From contig CAZRVH010000008.1 in NCBI GenBank assembly GCA_964603635.1, forward strand, positions 1-44,448: 44,448 nucleotides of DNA, written 5' to 3'. This stretch comes from CAZRVH01 sp964603635 (GTDB taxonomy: Bacteria; Patescibacteriota; Gracilibacteria; Peribacterales; Peribacteraceae). The notes under the pieces are model-generated. The model had not been told where the DNA came from. It searched no databases and was given only the letters and a program-made list of their open reading frames with translations. The position numbers were made by a program, and so were the translations under genes. Shown one piece after another: positions 6,787 through 15,051 of the stretch (position 1 is its first letter; each line of letters opens with the position of its first letter).

Positions 6787-8187
6787 ATGAGACATCCGTC
6801 TACAGGTGCGATGAGCATCATGCCCCTTCTGTCACTCGCCCTCGTGGTGGGCACCGCGTTGACCGCATCCGGAACCGCACAGGTCCTGGATACGGATTCC
6901 GAACAGACCGGGCGGATCATGGCCGCGGTTCAGAACAACGGGTCTCATCTTTCGCTGGATAACCAGGTGAAGAGGCTTCAGCAGCGCATCGCGGCACGCT
7001 TGGGCGTCACCGCTTCGGCCTATAACGTGAAGCTTGCCCTCATCGAACGGCGTGCGCTCCTGGGTCACAGGATCGACGTCGGTTTCTCGGGGCTCACGGG
7101 CATGCACGCGGCTCCCTCGTGGACCGCGTCCCTCGCGGAGCATCCCGAGTGGATCGTGTTTGATTCCAACAAGGTTTCCTTCGGCATCGACCAGACATTG
7201 GTGCTCGCATCCTTCGACGCGGAGTATCCCGCAGGCATGGAGCGTGCCACGCACGCGGAGGTGACGGGAACGTACGATGACAACGGAGTCCTGCGCGCCA
7301 CCATCGTCGGAACGCCCAAGGACGGGTATGTCATCGACACCGTTCTCGCCGCCAAGACGATAGCCAACGCCTTCGCGAAGCAGGAGCCGTCCGTGGTTAT
7401 CCCCGTGACCTTCCAGGAAGGCACCGTGGTGAAAGACGGCGTGCCGTTGACCTTGCTGGCGACCGGAAAGTCCGAATACGCTTCCTCTCCCGCGGGACGC
7501 AAACACAACGTCCGCAAGGCAATGAATGAAAAGCTGAACGCGACCATCGCGCCGCAAGGCCAGGAGTTCTCCTTCAATAAGACCCTCGGCGGACCGGTGA
7601 CGTACAGCCGCGGCTGGGTGGATTCGCTCATCATCGTGAACGGCAACCAGTTGGAACCGGCCGCAGGCGGAGGCATCTGCCAGGCGGCAACGACGCTGTA
7701 CCGCAGTATCGTCCTCGCGGGACTCCCGGTGGGCAAGCGCAAGCCGCACAGCCTCTACGTGACGTACTACAAGAAGTTCGGCCTTGGCATCGATGCCACC
7801 ATCTTCCCAGGCAAACAGGACCTGACGTTCGTGAACGACACCCCGGGTGACATCGTCATTCTCGCACGCACCAGTGACACGCACGAAGGCTTCGTCTCCC
7901 TGTACGGAGTCAACGACGGCCGCACCGTGGCCATGGACGGACCCTACCTAGGCGCCACCGCTCCGGATTGGATGCAGGTGAACGGCCGCCCCGTCAGCTC
8001 CCGCGAAGTCGTGTGGAGCCAGACGATCACCCGCGCGGACGGAACGGTTAGCAACAACCTCATCGTTTCCAATTACTCCAAGATGCCGGCCAACAGCCTG
8101 GCGAAGGAATTCCCGGCTCCGGTCGGACTCGCAGACTTCTACGATCCGGTGCAGGTTCCGGCCGACACGGTCGCGGGAAACCTGTAA
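6787..8187 (+). CDS. VanW family secreted protein
   Basis: 466 residues from the ATG at 6787; upstream in-frame starts lie in the AT-rich control region and are rejected. One N-terminal hydrophobic segment (about 12-30) acts as signal or anchor. A peptidoglycan-binding-4-like region (about 60-215) precedes the VanW domain (about 235-400) with its marks FSFNKTLGG, GGGICQAATTLYR and a GIDATIF step. VanW proteins are extracytoplasmic and associated with cell-wall metabolism; no reaction is established. It lies downstream of the cell-wall-anchored LPxTG gene, which fits a shared envelope role. Confidence 0.88.
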   Translation: MRHPSTGAMSIMPLLSLALVVGTALTASGTAQVLDTDSEQTGRIMAAVQNNGSHLSLDNQVKRLQQRIAARLGVTASAYNVKLALIERRALLGHRIDVGFSGLTGMHAAPSWTASLAEHPEWIVFDSNKVSFGIDQTLVLASFDAEYPAGMERATHAEVTGTYDDNGVLRATIVGTPKDGYVIDTVLAAKTIANAFAKQEPSVVIPVTFQEGTVVKDGVPLTLLATGKSEYASSPAGRKHNVRKAMNEKLNATIAPQGQEFSFNKTLGGPVTYSRGWVDSLIIVNGNQLEPAAGGGICQAATTLYRSIVLAGLPVGKRKPHSLYVTYYKKFGLGIDATIFPGKQDLTFVNDTPGDIVILARTSDTHEGFVSLYGVNDGRTVAMDGPYLGATAPDWMQVNGRPVSSREVVWSQTITRADGTVSNNLIVSNYSKMPANSLAKEFPAPVGLADFYDPVQVPADTVAGNL

Positions 8188-8200
8188 GGCAACGGTGTGA

Positions 8201-8206
8201 TAGAAT
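8201..8206 (+). promoter_or_regulatory. -10 box of leaderless hydrolase gene
   Basis: TAGAAT ends six bases before the ATG at 8213, so the transcript would begin at or next to the start codon. Confidence 0.6.
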
Positions 8207-8212
8207 GAAAGC

Positions 8213-8755
8213 ATGCGCACGCGTGTTTTCATCATTCACGGCTACCAAGGCCATCCGGACGGCGGCTGGAAGCCGTGGGTCGCAGAGAAACTGAGGGAGC
8301 GAGGGATCGAAGTACATGTCCCCCACATGCCCACGCCCGATACGCCGAAGAAGGATGAGTGGGTGAAGACAATCAGCGAGACGATCGGAAAACCACAACC
8401 GACGGATATCCTCATCGGACACAGTTTGGGCACCATCGCGTCGCTGCGATATGTGGAAACGCTGAAACCAGGACAAAAGATCGCGAAGACGATACTGGTC
8501 GCGGGTTTCTTCGAAGATCTAGGGGAAAAAGAGATTGCGAATTTCACCGATACGCCCGTGGACTTCGATGTCGTTCGATCGCACTGCGATTCATTCTCCG
8601 TGATCCACTCGGATGACGACGACTCCGTTCCCCTCCCCTTTGCGCAGCATCTCGCGCAGCGGTTGCACGTTCCCATCGAATTGCACACGGGCTACGGGCA
8701 CTTCAGCAGCGGGGACGGCGTCTTTGAATTGCCGCTTCTGCTGGAGAAAACCTAA
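8213..8755 (+). CDS. RBBP9/YdeN-type serine hydrolase
   Basis: 180 residues, a compact alpha/beta hydrolase. It opens with the strand VFIIHGYQGHP, has the nucleophile elbow GHSLG (Ser71), an acidic loop HSDDDDSVP supplying the Asp, and a C-terminal GHFSSGDG with the catalytic His. This order and length match the RBBP9/DUF1234 family; the substrate is unknown. The ATG is supported by a -10 box six bases upstream, implying a leaderless mRNA. The stop codon overlaps that of the convergent peptidase gene by four bases (CTAA). Confidence 0.87.
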   Translation: MRTRVFIIHGYQGHPDGGWKPWVAEKLRERGIEVHVPHMPTPDTPKKDEWVKTISETIGKPQPTDILIGHSLGTIASLRYVETLKPGQKIAKTILVAGFFEDLGEKEIANFTDTPVDFDVVRSHCDSFSVIHSDDDDSVPLPFAQHLAQRLHVPIELHTGYGHFSSGDGVFELPLLLEKT

Positions 8756-9378
8756 GGCTTTCTGATCGCAAGGATGCTTTGGCTCGTCCACGCTTTTTTG
8801 AAGAGCGAGTGCGTTACTTTGCGCGATGGCATAGGTGGCAGCCCGGAGTCATGCAGGTAAATATATGTCTTGTCGATGTCATACACGACGACACTGTGGC
8901 CCGCATATCCTTTTCGCTTGTTGAGTGCCGCGGAGTTCACGCCCGTTTCCACCAAGTACCCTTTCTTCAGATGACTGCGGATATCAGACATCGTCGCATC
9001 GCGTATGTCGTAATGGACGTCTTTCGGCAGCATCTTGTATGAGCGGATGACATGCGGGATATCGCTATGCAGCAACTGCGCGTCCGCAACGTCCTTCGTC
9101 CAAATCTCATACAGATACTTTTCCTTTCTTTGGATGAACTTCTTTCCGTCGAAATTGTCGATGAGACGCACGTCATATCCCATGAGATGCAGGTTCGTCA
9201 CCATGTCGATGGGCCATGTCCACTTCCCTTTCTTCTGTCCGCTCAGATTATCCAAAGCCTTCCACGAATACGCTTTGCGGGGCTCGAAATGCTTCAGGAT
9301 CATCTTCATGCTCGCCTGGAAACAGTGCAGGTTGTCCTTCGTATTGCCGAAGAATGGCGGGGCGGTTCTTTTGGGCAT
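8752..9378 (-). CDS. Peptidase C39-like cysteine protease family protein
   Basis: 208 residues, no signal peptide. The N-terminal D-N-L-H-C-F-Q-A-S-M block carries a likely nucleophile Cys19. GHSVVVYDID carries His161, and LHDSG carries an Asp near 177, the order seen in C39-like papain-fold peptidases. The substrate is unknown; such proteins can be bacteriocin processing enzymes or general peptidases, but no transporter or leader peptide lies nearby. TATACT on the minus strand ends seven bases before the ATG, so the gene is probably leaderless. Confidence 0.75.
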   Translation of the reverse strand: MPKRTAPPFFGNTKDNLHCFQASMKMILKHFEPRKAYSWKALDNLSGQKKGKWTWPIDMVTNLHLMGYDVRLIDNFDGKKFIQRKEKYLYEIWTKDVADAQLLHSDIPHVIRSYKMLPKDVHYDIRDATMSDIRSHLKKGYLVETGVNSAALNKRKGYAGHSVVVYDIDKTYIYLHDSGLPPMPSRKVTHSLFKKAWTSQSILAIRKP

Positions 9379-9385
9379 TGCTTGG

Positions 9386-9391
9386 AGTATA
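9386..9391 (-). promoter_or_regulatory. -10 box of leaderless C39-like gene
   Basis: TATACT on the minus strand, seven bases from the start codon at 9378. Confidence 0.6.
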
Positions 9392-9519
9392 GACTGAGAG
9401 CGGCTCTAATGCCTCTATTTGGTGTGCCCGGGCAAAGGATAAAGTGTTGCCATTAGGCCCTTCTTTGCTATCCTAGGCGGGCTCCGCTGCGCCGGATGAT
9501 CTTTCTATACATAATCCCG

Positions 9520-9547
9520 CACGCCTTCGCCTTTCGGCTACGGCGTG
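9520..9547. repeat. Hairpin repeat in the tRNA-Lys upstream gap
   Basis: CACGCCTTCGCC, loop TTTC, then GGCTACGGCGTG pair at ten of twelve positions. The gap 9379-9703 has no gene I can support. It holds this hairpin, other GC-rich hairpin-like pieces and a partial tRNA copy. Confidence 0.6.
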
Positions 9548-9607
9548 GCAAAGGATCTTGCGACTCACTGCGTCGCTTTGCTCCTTGTTTGTCTGCAATT
9601 CACCTTT

Positions 9608-9625
9608 GGATCGGTAGCTCAGTTG
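9608..9625 (+). pseudogene. Partial tRNA-Lys copy (5' end only)
   Basis: GGATCGGTAGCTCAGTTG is identical to the first 18 bases of the intact tRNA-Lys 96 bases downstream; then the match stops inside the D loop. The following sequence has an imperfect hairpin (TGACcgCCGAG with CTCGGttGTCA). Confidence 0.7.
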
Positions 9626-9703
9626 ACCGCCGAGTGTTCACACGAGGCGTCTAGAACAAGTCAGCTCGGTTGTCAGCCCATTATCTTCACTCCTTCGAAT
9701 CAT

Positions 9704-9779
9704 GGATCGGTAGCTCAGTTGGTAGAGCAGTTGCCTCTTAAGCAATTGGTCGCGGGTTCAAGTCCCGCCCGGTCCACCA
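9704..9779 (+). tRNA. tRNA-Lys (CTT), CCA encoded
   Basis: Seven-pair acceptor with one T-G pair, D arm GCTC...GAGC, anticodon arm AGTTGC-CTCTTAA-GCAATT (anticodon CTT), T arm GCGGG-TTCAAGT-CCCGC, discriminator A and CCA. Confidence 0.95.
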
Positions 9780-9801
9780 CATTAAATAAAATATTTTAAA
9801 C

Positions 9802-10467
9802 TCACTCATATAACCTGCATTCGGTTGTAACAGGTATAAAGTTCTTAGGACAAGAACATTTGCCTCGTGTATCAAAATCACACTTTTGTGTCTTTTTTAA
9901 CTTCTTTGCTTTGGCTTTTGTTCTTATAGATGAAGACGATGAAGATTTTTTACTAATAGATTTATTAATTATTGTTGCTTTCGATGAATATTGGATATTG
10001 CTTTGTGATGATTTAGTTTTAGAAACGGAAGAAGACCATGAGCTGGAAACACATCCTAACTTCCAAATGTCTTGATAAAACTGATTCATTGATTCTGCTT
10101 GTTTTATTGCGCACTCGTAATCAATGCAATGTGTTCCACAATATTCAGGTTCAATCTTGGAAAGTGTTGATTGAAACATTTCGATCATCTTGTTATTGTT
10201 TTGAATAAAAGTTGGGATTACTGGACAGACAGCACTAGCGCCATATTTTAGAGTTAGATCTAACATTTTTTTAGATTCGTCCATATTTCCGTCCGAAACT
10301 TGCTCGCAAAGAGTTTTCTTTTTGTGGCAGTGATATTCGCCATAGGAAAGTCCCCAATCGTTGCAGTTAGTCCAGCAAGTATGACAACCATCAGAATCTG
10401 TATTTCCGGGATGTGCAAAAGCAGAAGAAGGAATCAATAAGAGAAAAAGGAGATATGCAAACTTCAT
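9802..10467 (-). CDS. Secreted YHYH-domain-like protein with Ser/Lys-rich tail
   Basis: 221 residues from the ATG at 10467, which gives a clean signal peptide (about 1-18, ending AFAHPG). The mature start HPGNTDSDGCHTCWTNC...EYHCHKKK (about 19-50) is the Cys/His-rich YHYH-type motif, probably metal-binding or disulphide-bonded. A middle region with several Cys, a Ser/Lys-rich stretch (about 150-195) and a final Cys-containing segment (CSCPKNFIP) follow. Function unknown. It starts seven bases after its upstream partner ends. Both genes are strikingly AT-rich against the GC-rich genes around them, suggesting acquisition at the tRNA-Lys locus. Confidence 0.75.
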   Translation of the reverse strand: MKFAYLLFLLLIPSSAFAHPGNTDSDGCHTCWTNCNDWGLSYGEYHCHKKKTLCEQVSDGNMDESKKMLDLTLKYGASAVCPVIPTFIQNNNKMIEMFQSTLSKIEPEYCGTHCIDYECAIKQAESMNQFYQDIWKLGCVSSSWSSSVSKTKSSQSNIQYSSKATIINKSISKKSSSSSSIRTKAKAKKLKKTQKCDFDTRGKCSCPKNFIPVTTECRLYE

Positions 10468-10474
10468 ATTGTGA

Positions 10475-11086
10475 TTAGTTAGAGACACAAATTCTATTTC
10501 CCATCGGAGAATAACCCTTGGGGCACTTACATGGCTTTTTTTGGCTTAAACAAGAAATTTTTTCTGTTGTTGTAGCGGTGCATGTGCCAGTTTCATCTAG
10601 TGTTAATCCTGTAGGGCAGCCAATAAATTCGCAACTAGTTCCCGAGTAGCCTGCCTTGCAACGACATCCGCTGATTAGAGAATAATATGCGTTATGACCG
10701 CAGTTAATATCTGAGGTAGTAGTTGGGGTCGAAAAAGATTTCGATGAGGAAGACGATGAAAAAGACTTAAAAATTGAATTAAAATTATTGCTTGTATCTG
10801 TGTCATAATAGTTTTTTAAATAAGTGTTGATATTCCCAGTTGCCGTTTCTCCTGTGTACGGATTTGTATTCCCAGGAAAACTCCAGTTGTTATATGGATT
10901 GCCATCAGGACTCGATCTATAATGAGGCTTTACATAAGTTCCGTCTTTTCGCGTATAACCTTTTACCTTAACAGCCGCTTCTGCTTTAGAAATTGAGAAT
11001 ATATCTAGATTTAAATCTGCACTTTGAGTAATAGGAAGGGCAGTTGCAATGCAAAGTAAAATTAGCAATCTAATGAAAATATTCAT
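10475..11086 (-). CDS. Secreted protein with GYTRKDGTYVKPHYR motif and EGF-like Cys region
   Basis: 203 residues. An N-terminal hydrophobic segment (about 5-22) is followed by the module VKGYTRKDGTYVKPHYR...GNPYNNW near 41-70, a short motif seen in many small secreted bacterial proteins. Then come a Ser-rich stretch (about 109-118) and a Cys-rich part (CGHNAYYS, CRCKAGYSGTSC, then CxCPKGY) resembling EGF-like folds. Function unknown; an adhesive or matrix role is only a guess. TAGACT lies 11 bases before the ATG. It is the first gene of an AT-rich two-gene cassette. Confidence 0.75.
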   Translation of the reverse strand: MNIFIRLLILLCIATALPITQSADLNLDIFSISKAEAAVKVKGYTRKDGTYVKPHYRSSPDGNPYNNWSFPGNTNPYTGETATGNINTYLKNYYDTDTSNNFNSIFKSFSSSSSSKSFSTPTTTSDINCGHNAYYSLISGCRCKAGYSGTSCEFIGCPTGLTLDETGTCTATTTEKISCLSQKKPCKCPKGYSPMGNRICVSN

Positions 11087-11116
11087 AATGTGATTTTAGT
11101 CTATTAAATTGCTAAA

Positions 11117-11977
11117 TCATAGCACCTTCCTCGGCTGCGCCATTTGGCTGCCGTCCTTTGCAGGGTCCAAAATGACGATCGGCAGTCCGTTATGCCAGCC
11201 CACCGTGCCTTCCGCCACCTGATGCGGCACCTTGCGGCCAAAGCCGATTTCCTTCGCGTCCTGGTCGCTCAGCTGAACGCCGCGCTTGTTCTTCAGCACG
11301 TCTTTGAGGGGCACTACGTCGGTCCATTTGATGTCATCCGTCTGCACCGAGTCTTTTACGTTCCACTCCCCTACCTTGGTCCTGCGTAACCCGCTGAGGT
11401 GCGCGCCGCAACGCAGGCTCTGTCCTATGTCGTGCGCCAGCGAACGGATGTACGTGCCGCTGCTGCACTCCACGCGCAACACGATCTTCGGGTAGTCGTA
11501 TTCGATAATCTCGCACACCTTGATCTCCACGGTGCGCGGCTTGATGATCACTTCCTTCCCGGCGCGCGCCAAGGCGTAGGCACGCTGCCCGTCGATCTTC
11601 ACGGCGCTGTGCGCGGGCGGCACCTGCGTGATCTTTCCGGAGAACTTGTCCATGATGACGCGGCGCAATTCCTCGATGGGCGGAATTTCCCAACCCGGTT
11701 TCGGGTCGACCACTTCCACCATTCCTTCCGCGTCGTAGGTACTGCTCACCGCTCCGCAGGTGATGTCCGCGACGTATTCCTTCGAAAGTTCGTTGAAATA
11801 CTCCACCACCTTCAGCGCCTTGTTGCCGACGGCCGCGATCACCAAACCGGTCGCCATGGGATCCAGCGTTCCTAAGTGACCTACTTTCTTTTCGCCAAGA
11901 GCCTTCCTCACCGTGTACACGATGTCGTGGCTTGTCGGGCCTCTGGGTTTATCGATGAGGAGAAATCCGTGACGCAT
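11117..11977 (-). CDS. truB: tRNA pseudouridine(55) synthase TruB
   Basis: 286 residues. It makes pseudouridine 55 in the T loop of tRNAs. The start MRHGFLLIDKPRGPTSHDIV is the usual TruB opening, so the 63-residue longer frame is rejected. Catalytic Asp39 lies in GHLGTLDPMATG, and the family motifs Y-V-A-D-I-T near 70, the PPAHSAVKIDGQRAY block near 125 and RVECSSGTYIRSLAHDIG near 170 are present. The C-terminus is shortish but complete. It follows the PKD-protein run on the same strand, 47 bases after the small membrane peptide. Confidence 0.95.
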   Translation of the reverse strand: MRHGFLLIDKPRGPTSHDIVYTVRKALGEKKVGHLGTLDPMATGLVIAAVGNKALKVVEYFNELSKEYVADITCGAVSSTYDAEGMVEVVDPKPGWEIPPIEELRRVIMDKFSGKITQVPPAHSAVKIDGQRAYALARAGKEVIIKPRTVEIKVCEIIEYDYPKIVLRVECSSGTYIRSLAHDIGQSLRCGAHLSGLRRTKVGEWNVKDSVQTDDIKWTDVVPLKDVLKNKRGVQLSDQDAKEIGFGRKVPHQVAEGTVGWHNGLPIVILDPAKDGSQMAQPRKVL

Positions 11978-12024
11978 ATGCGTTGGATGCGCGCGGGCGT
12001 ACCGCTGCGACTTATACGGTGAGA

Positions 12025-12117
12025 TTAAAAGCTGATGAATGCGGGCATGACCGCGCCGACGATGATGGCGATGACACCGAAGAGTGCAACCGCGCGGATG
12101 AGGGTCTTCTGCTTCAT
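12025..12117 (-). CDS. 30-residue membrane peptide coupled to the PKD protein
   Basis: MKQKTLIRAV followed by a single hydrophobic helix (ALFGVIAIIVGAVMPAFI) and a short end, with N-terminal positive charges favouring an in-facing start. Its ATG overlaps the TGA of the PKD-protein gene (ATGA), the usual sign of translational coupling. That overlap, the Lys/Arg-then-hydrophobic design and the GC-rich codons like its neighbours support it as real. By inference it is a small partner subunit of the PKD membrane protein. Confidence 0.6.
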   Translation of the reverse strand: MKQKTLIRAVALFGVIAIIVGAVMPAFISF

Positions 12118-14114
12118 GGTTGTACGGTGATTGTAACAGAAACGCTATCCTTGGCGCCAGAGGCATCCGTAACCGTTAAAACGGTCGTATAGGCTCCCGG
12201 AGCATCAAATACGTGGATCGGGTTCGCCTGGTCGCTTTGGGCACCGTCCCCGAAATCCCAGAGGTATTCCAACGCGTCCCCCGTGGAGCAATCCGATGCG
12301 AACTGCACGCCCAGCGGTGCGCTTCCCATGGTCCGGCTCGGCAGCACGCAGGCCTTCACGAGCGGCTCGCGCACGACCAGCGTTTTGCTGGCCCGGAAGT
12401 CCTTGCCGCTCGTCGTCTTTGCGACGACGTCGATCACGTACGTTCCCGGCTGTTCATACGTGTGTTCCGTACGCGCCCCCGTGAACTGCTCCTCGCTCCG
12501 GTCCCCGAATTTCCATTGGAAGCCGGAAATGGTTTCGTTCGGGACGTAGGTTTCGGATGCGTCGAATTTCACCGTCAGCGGGGCCACGCCCGTCTCGGGC
12601 TCCATGGCGAAGACGACGGACGAAGCCGGTGCGCCGACGTTCACCGTGATGGGATACCGCATCACTTTTTTCTCCGCGTCCTGCGCGATCAGGGTGACCG
12701 TGTACGTGCCTTCGCGGCGATAGGTGGCCTGCAGCGTGGTATCCGTCGATCCTACTTCCGTCGCATCGGGGGCTTCCCACATGAACTGCACGAACGGCGT
12801 GGAGGTCTTCGGGGTCAGGTTCAACGTGAGCGGCACCTCGGCGGTGATGGACGCCCCCTGGGGTTGCGGCGATCCGTCGAACGTGAGGTTCCCGAGATTC
12901 AGGCGTTCGACGATTTGCACGACGGTGGAGAGCTCCGCGATGGAACCGCTTTGCGAATGCACCTTGGCCGTCACGACGTAATTGCCGCGCTCCTCGAAGG
13001 TGTGCGCGACGCGCTGGCCCTGCGCCTTTTCCCCGTCCCCGAACGCCCATTCCACCATCGCGACCGGCGTCTTGGTTTCGATGCGGAACAGCGCGGGGAA
13101 CGGTTCGTTGCCGAGAAGGTTCTTCGGTTCGCTGACGAGCGTGACGGGGAACGGAAGGGGCTCGGGCTGCGTGACGGTGATGCTGCGCTGGTACGTCGCC
13201 TCGGTGTTGTTCGCAAGCATGACGCGCGCGGTAACCGTTACGGTTTCCAGGCGGAAGAAGGTGTGCGTCACCTGGGGGGTCGTGGTCGTCTCGTCCGTCT
13301 TTCCGTCGTTATCGAAATCCCATGCGATTTCCTTGACGGCGTCTTTTTGACCCAGGAGGTTCGATAGGCTGAACACGACCGGCTGGTTGATGAGCGGGGC
13401 GGAAGGTTCCACCGTGAAGACGGACTGCGAGATGACGAAACGCCTGGCCGCGGCATAGGACGTTCCGTTCGCGCCCAGTGCCTTCATGCTGACCGCATAC
13501 ACGCCGCTTTTGTCAAAACGGGCCGTGAGCGAAGGTACCGTGGTTTCCTGGTCGACTTTCTTATCATTGTTGATGTCCCAGGCGTACTTCAACGGGACGA
13601 ATCCCTGCCGCTTCAGGTTGTTCACGACTTCCTCGAAGGAAAACGTGACGGAAAGCGGCGCGATGAATTCCGCGGGATTCGCGGGTTTGGTGATGGTCAA
13701 CGCGAACGTCGGCTGGCGCATGATCATGACGGGGGTCGCCACGCCCAAAATGATGCCCGGCAACGCGACGGCCGCGAGCTTCAGGAGGGCGCGCGTACGG
13801 ATCTGCGGGGCGGCCTTGGATGAACCGATGCGCATGAAGCCGAACGCCCCGATAGCCAGGAAGACCAGTCCGCCCGCAACGGAGAGAAGGAGTCCGATCT
13901 GTTGCAAGCCCTGTTGTCCCCCCGAGGGGTCCGGAAGCACCGCCATCAGGACGAAACACGTGATGGCGTAGGCCGCGTACAGCAGGCCCAAGCCGCCCGT
14001 CAGAACGAGCTTCATCGCATTGACCGACTGCGGCGCCTTATCCGTTTTGGGTTTTGCATCCGAAGCCTGTACGGGCGTCGCGATACCGTCGACGGATGTG
14101 GGTATGTCAGCCAT
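12114..14114 (-). CDS. Membrane protein with about six PKD domains
   Basis: 666 residues. A cytosolic N-terminus of ~32 residues precedes three hydrophobic segments (about 34-57, 71-92, 104-124), then a long outside part of about six PKD-type beta-sandwiches. The W-x-F/I-x-x-D/G-D marks appear as WDINNDKK, WDFDNDGKTD, WAFGDGE, a degenerate WEAPDATE, WKFGDRS and WDFGDGAQS, each followed by a H/A-T-F/Y-x-x-x-G-x-Y/T-x-V-x strand. PKD domains mediate protein or carbohydrate contacts at cell surfaces. It starts two bases after the lipoprotein gene and overlaps the 30-residue peptide gene, so the three form one operon. The partner or ligand is unknown. Confidence 0.85.
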   Translation of the reverse strand: MADIPTSVDGIATPVQASDAKPKTDKAPQSVNAMKLVLTGGLGLLYAAYAITCFVLMAVLPDPSGGQQGLQQIGLLLSVAGGLVFLAIGAFGFMRIGSSKAAPQIRTRALLKLAAVALPGIILGVATPVMIMRQPTFALTITKPANPAEFIAPLSVTFSFEEVVNNLKRQGFVPLKYAWDINNDKKVDQETTVPSLTARFDKSGVYAVSMKALGANGTSYAAARRFVISQSVFTVEPSAPLINQPVVFSLSNLLGQKDAVKEIAWDFDNDGKTDETTTTPQVTHTFFRLETVTVTARVMLANNTEATYQRSITVTQPEPLPFPVTLVSEPKNLLGNEPFPALFRIETKTPVAMVEWAFGDGEKAQGQRVAHTFEERGNYVVTAKVHSQSGSIAELSTVVQIVERLNLGNLTFDGSPQPQGASITAEVPLTLNLTPKTSTPFVQFMWEAPDATEVGSTDTTLQATYRREGTYTVTLIAQDAEKKVMRYPITVNVGAPASSVVFAMEPETGVAPLTVKFDASETYVPNETISGFQWKFGDRSEEQFTGARTEHTYEQPGTYVIDVVAKTTSGKDFRASKTLVVREPLVKACVLPSRTMGSAPLGVQFASDCSTGDALEYLWDFGDGAQSDQANPIHVFDAPGAYTTVLTVTDASGAKDSVSVTITVQP

Positions 14115-14116
14115 GG

Positions 14117-14983
14117 TTACGGGAGGGGAAAATCGGAGCCGGAGCCCGACGGGTCGAACAGGCCGCGCATGGCATCGACGGTGACGGGGAAATCCGCGGA
14201 ATCTTCGGGGGGGACGACGGTCATTTCCTTGTTGTGATCCGAGAAAGCCACGTCGATGGTCAGCACGGTTCCCGCGTCCGTTTCAGGGACGGACTTCACG
14301 GTCCATTCGATGCGATCGGGCAGGAACAGCTCCGCATCGATCCAAATCGTCCCCGCGATATCATGGGAATCGAGATAAACTTGCCATTCCGCCTCGTTGA
14401 ACTCCGCGCCCCTCCGTTCGTCCGCCGCACGGAGATAATTCATCAGCTTCCCTTCGTCCATCGTCACGTCGTACTTGTACGCCTTGCGTTGGTTGACGCG
14501 TTCGATTCCGTGTTCCTTGGCGATCGTCAGCACTTCCAATTGCATCGCCAAAACGGAGGGATCGGGGGTGACGGGCACCGCCGCGACCGTGACGCCGCTT
14601 CCCGACGGGATCTTCCACCAGCGGCCTTCCAAGGCACCCGTCATCGGGGCGATCGATTCACCCATGGATACGCTCTCCGCCCGTACGTACACCTCCTGCT
14701 GATCGGGGATCAGGATACTTCCCTTGAAGGACGCCGCGCTTCCCATGGAAGCCTGCAGATCGAATTTCAGCTGTCTTCCGCCGCTTGCCATTATTCCAGC
14801 CGCATCCGCCTTCCATGTTTCCACTCCCCCCTCCTCTGTCCGGGCATGCAACGCGAAGCTTGCGGAAGAGAAATCCCGGATGGCGGCAGTCGCGCGGCTG
14901 AATACTTCCTCGGAAGGAAGAGCGGCCTGCGTGCATGCCGTGAAAACGAGCAGCGACGCGCCCAGGGCGGAAAAACGTTTCAT
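14117..14983 (-). CDS. Lipoprotein of the PKD operon
   Basis: 288 residues from the ATG at 14983. MKRFSALGASLLVFTAC is a lipoprotein signal with the lipid-modified Cys at residue 17. The body alternates strands and has YKYDVTMDEGKL, GTIWIDAELFLPDRIEW and a late VAFSDHNKE strand. This pattern is reminiscent of LolA/LppX-type half-barrels that hold lipids, an impression from the pattern rather than a firm assignment. It is followed two bases later by the PKD protein, so both are probably co-translated and may act together at the membrane. Confidence 0.75.
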   Translation of the reverse strand: MKRFSALGASLLVFTACTQAALPSEEVFSRATAAIRDFSSASFALHARTEEGGVETWKADAAGIMASGGRQLKFDLQASMGSAASFKGSILIPDQQEVYVRAESVSMGESIAPMTGALEGRWWKIPSGSGVTVAAVPVTPDPSVLAMQLEVLTIAKEHGIERVNQRKAYKYDVTMDEGKLMNYLRAADERRGAEFNEAEWQVYLDSHDIAGTIWIDAELFLPDRIEWTVKSVPETDAGTVLTIDVAFSDHNKEMTVVPPEDSADFPVTVDAMRGLFDPSGSGSDFPLP

Positions 14984-15051
14984 AAAAGCAAAGGAACGGA
15001 TGGAAGTGTGCCTTATGTCCGATGCGGCCGCCAGTTGCGCGGCGTCTCCAC

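Noticed and set aside
12213..13367. Long plus-strand frame opposite the PKD gene
   Set aside because: Arg/Asp/Gly/His-rich translation typical of a GC-rich shadow; the minus-strand frame has clear PKD motifs and coupling.
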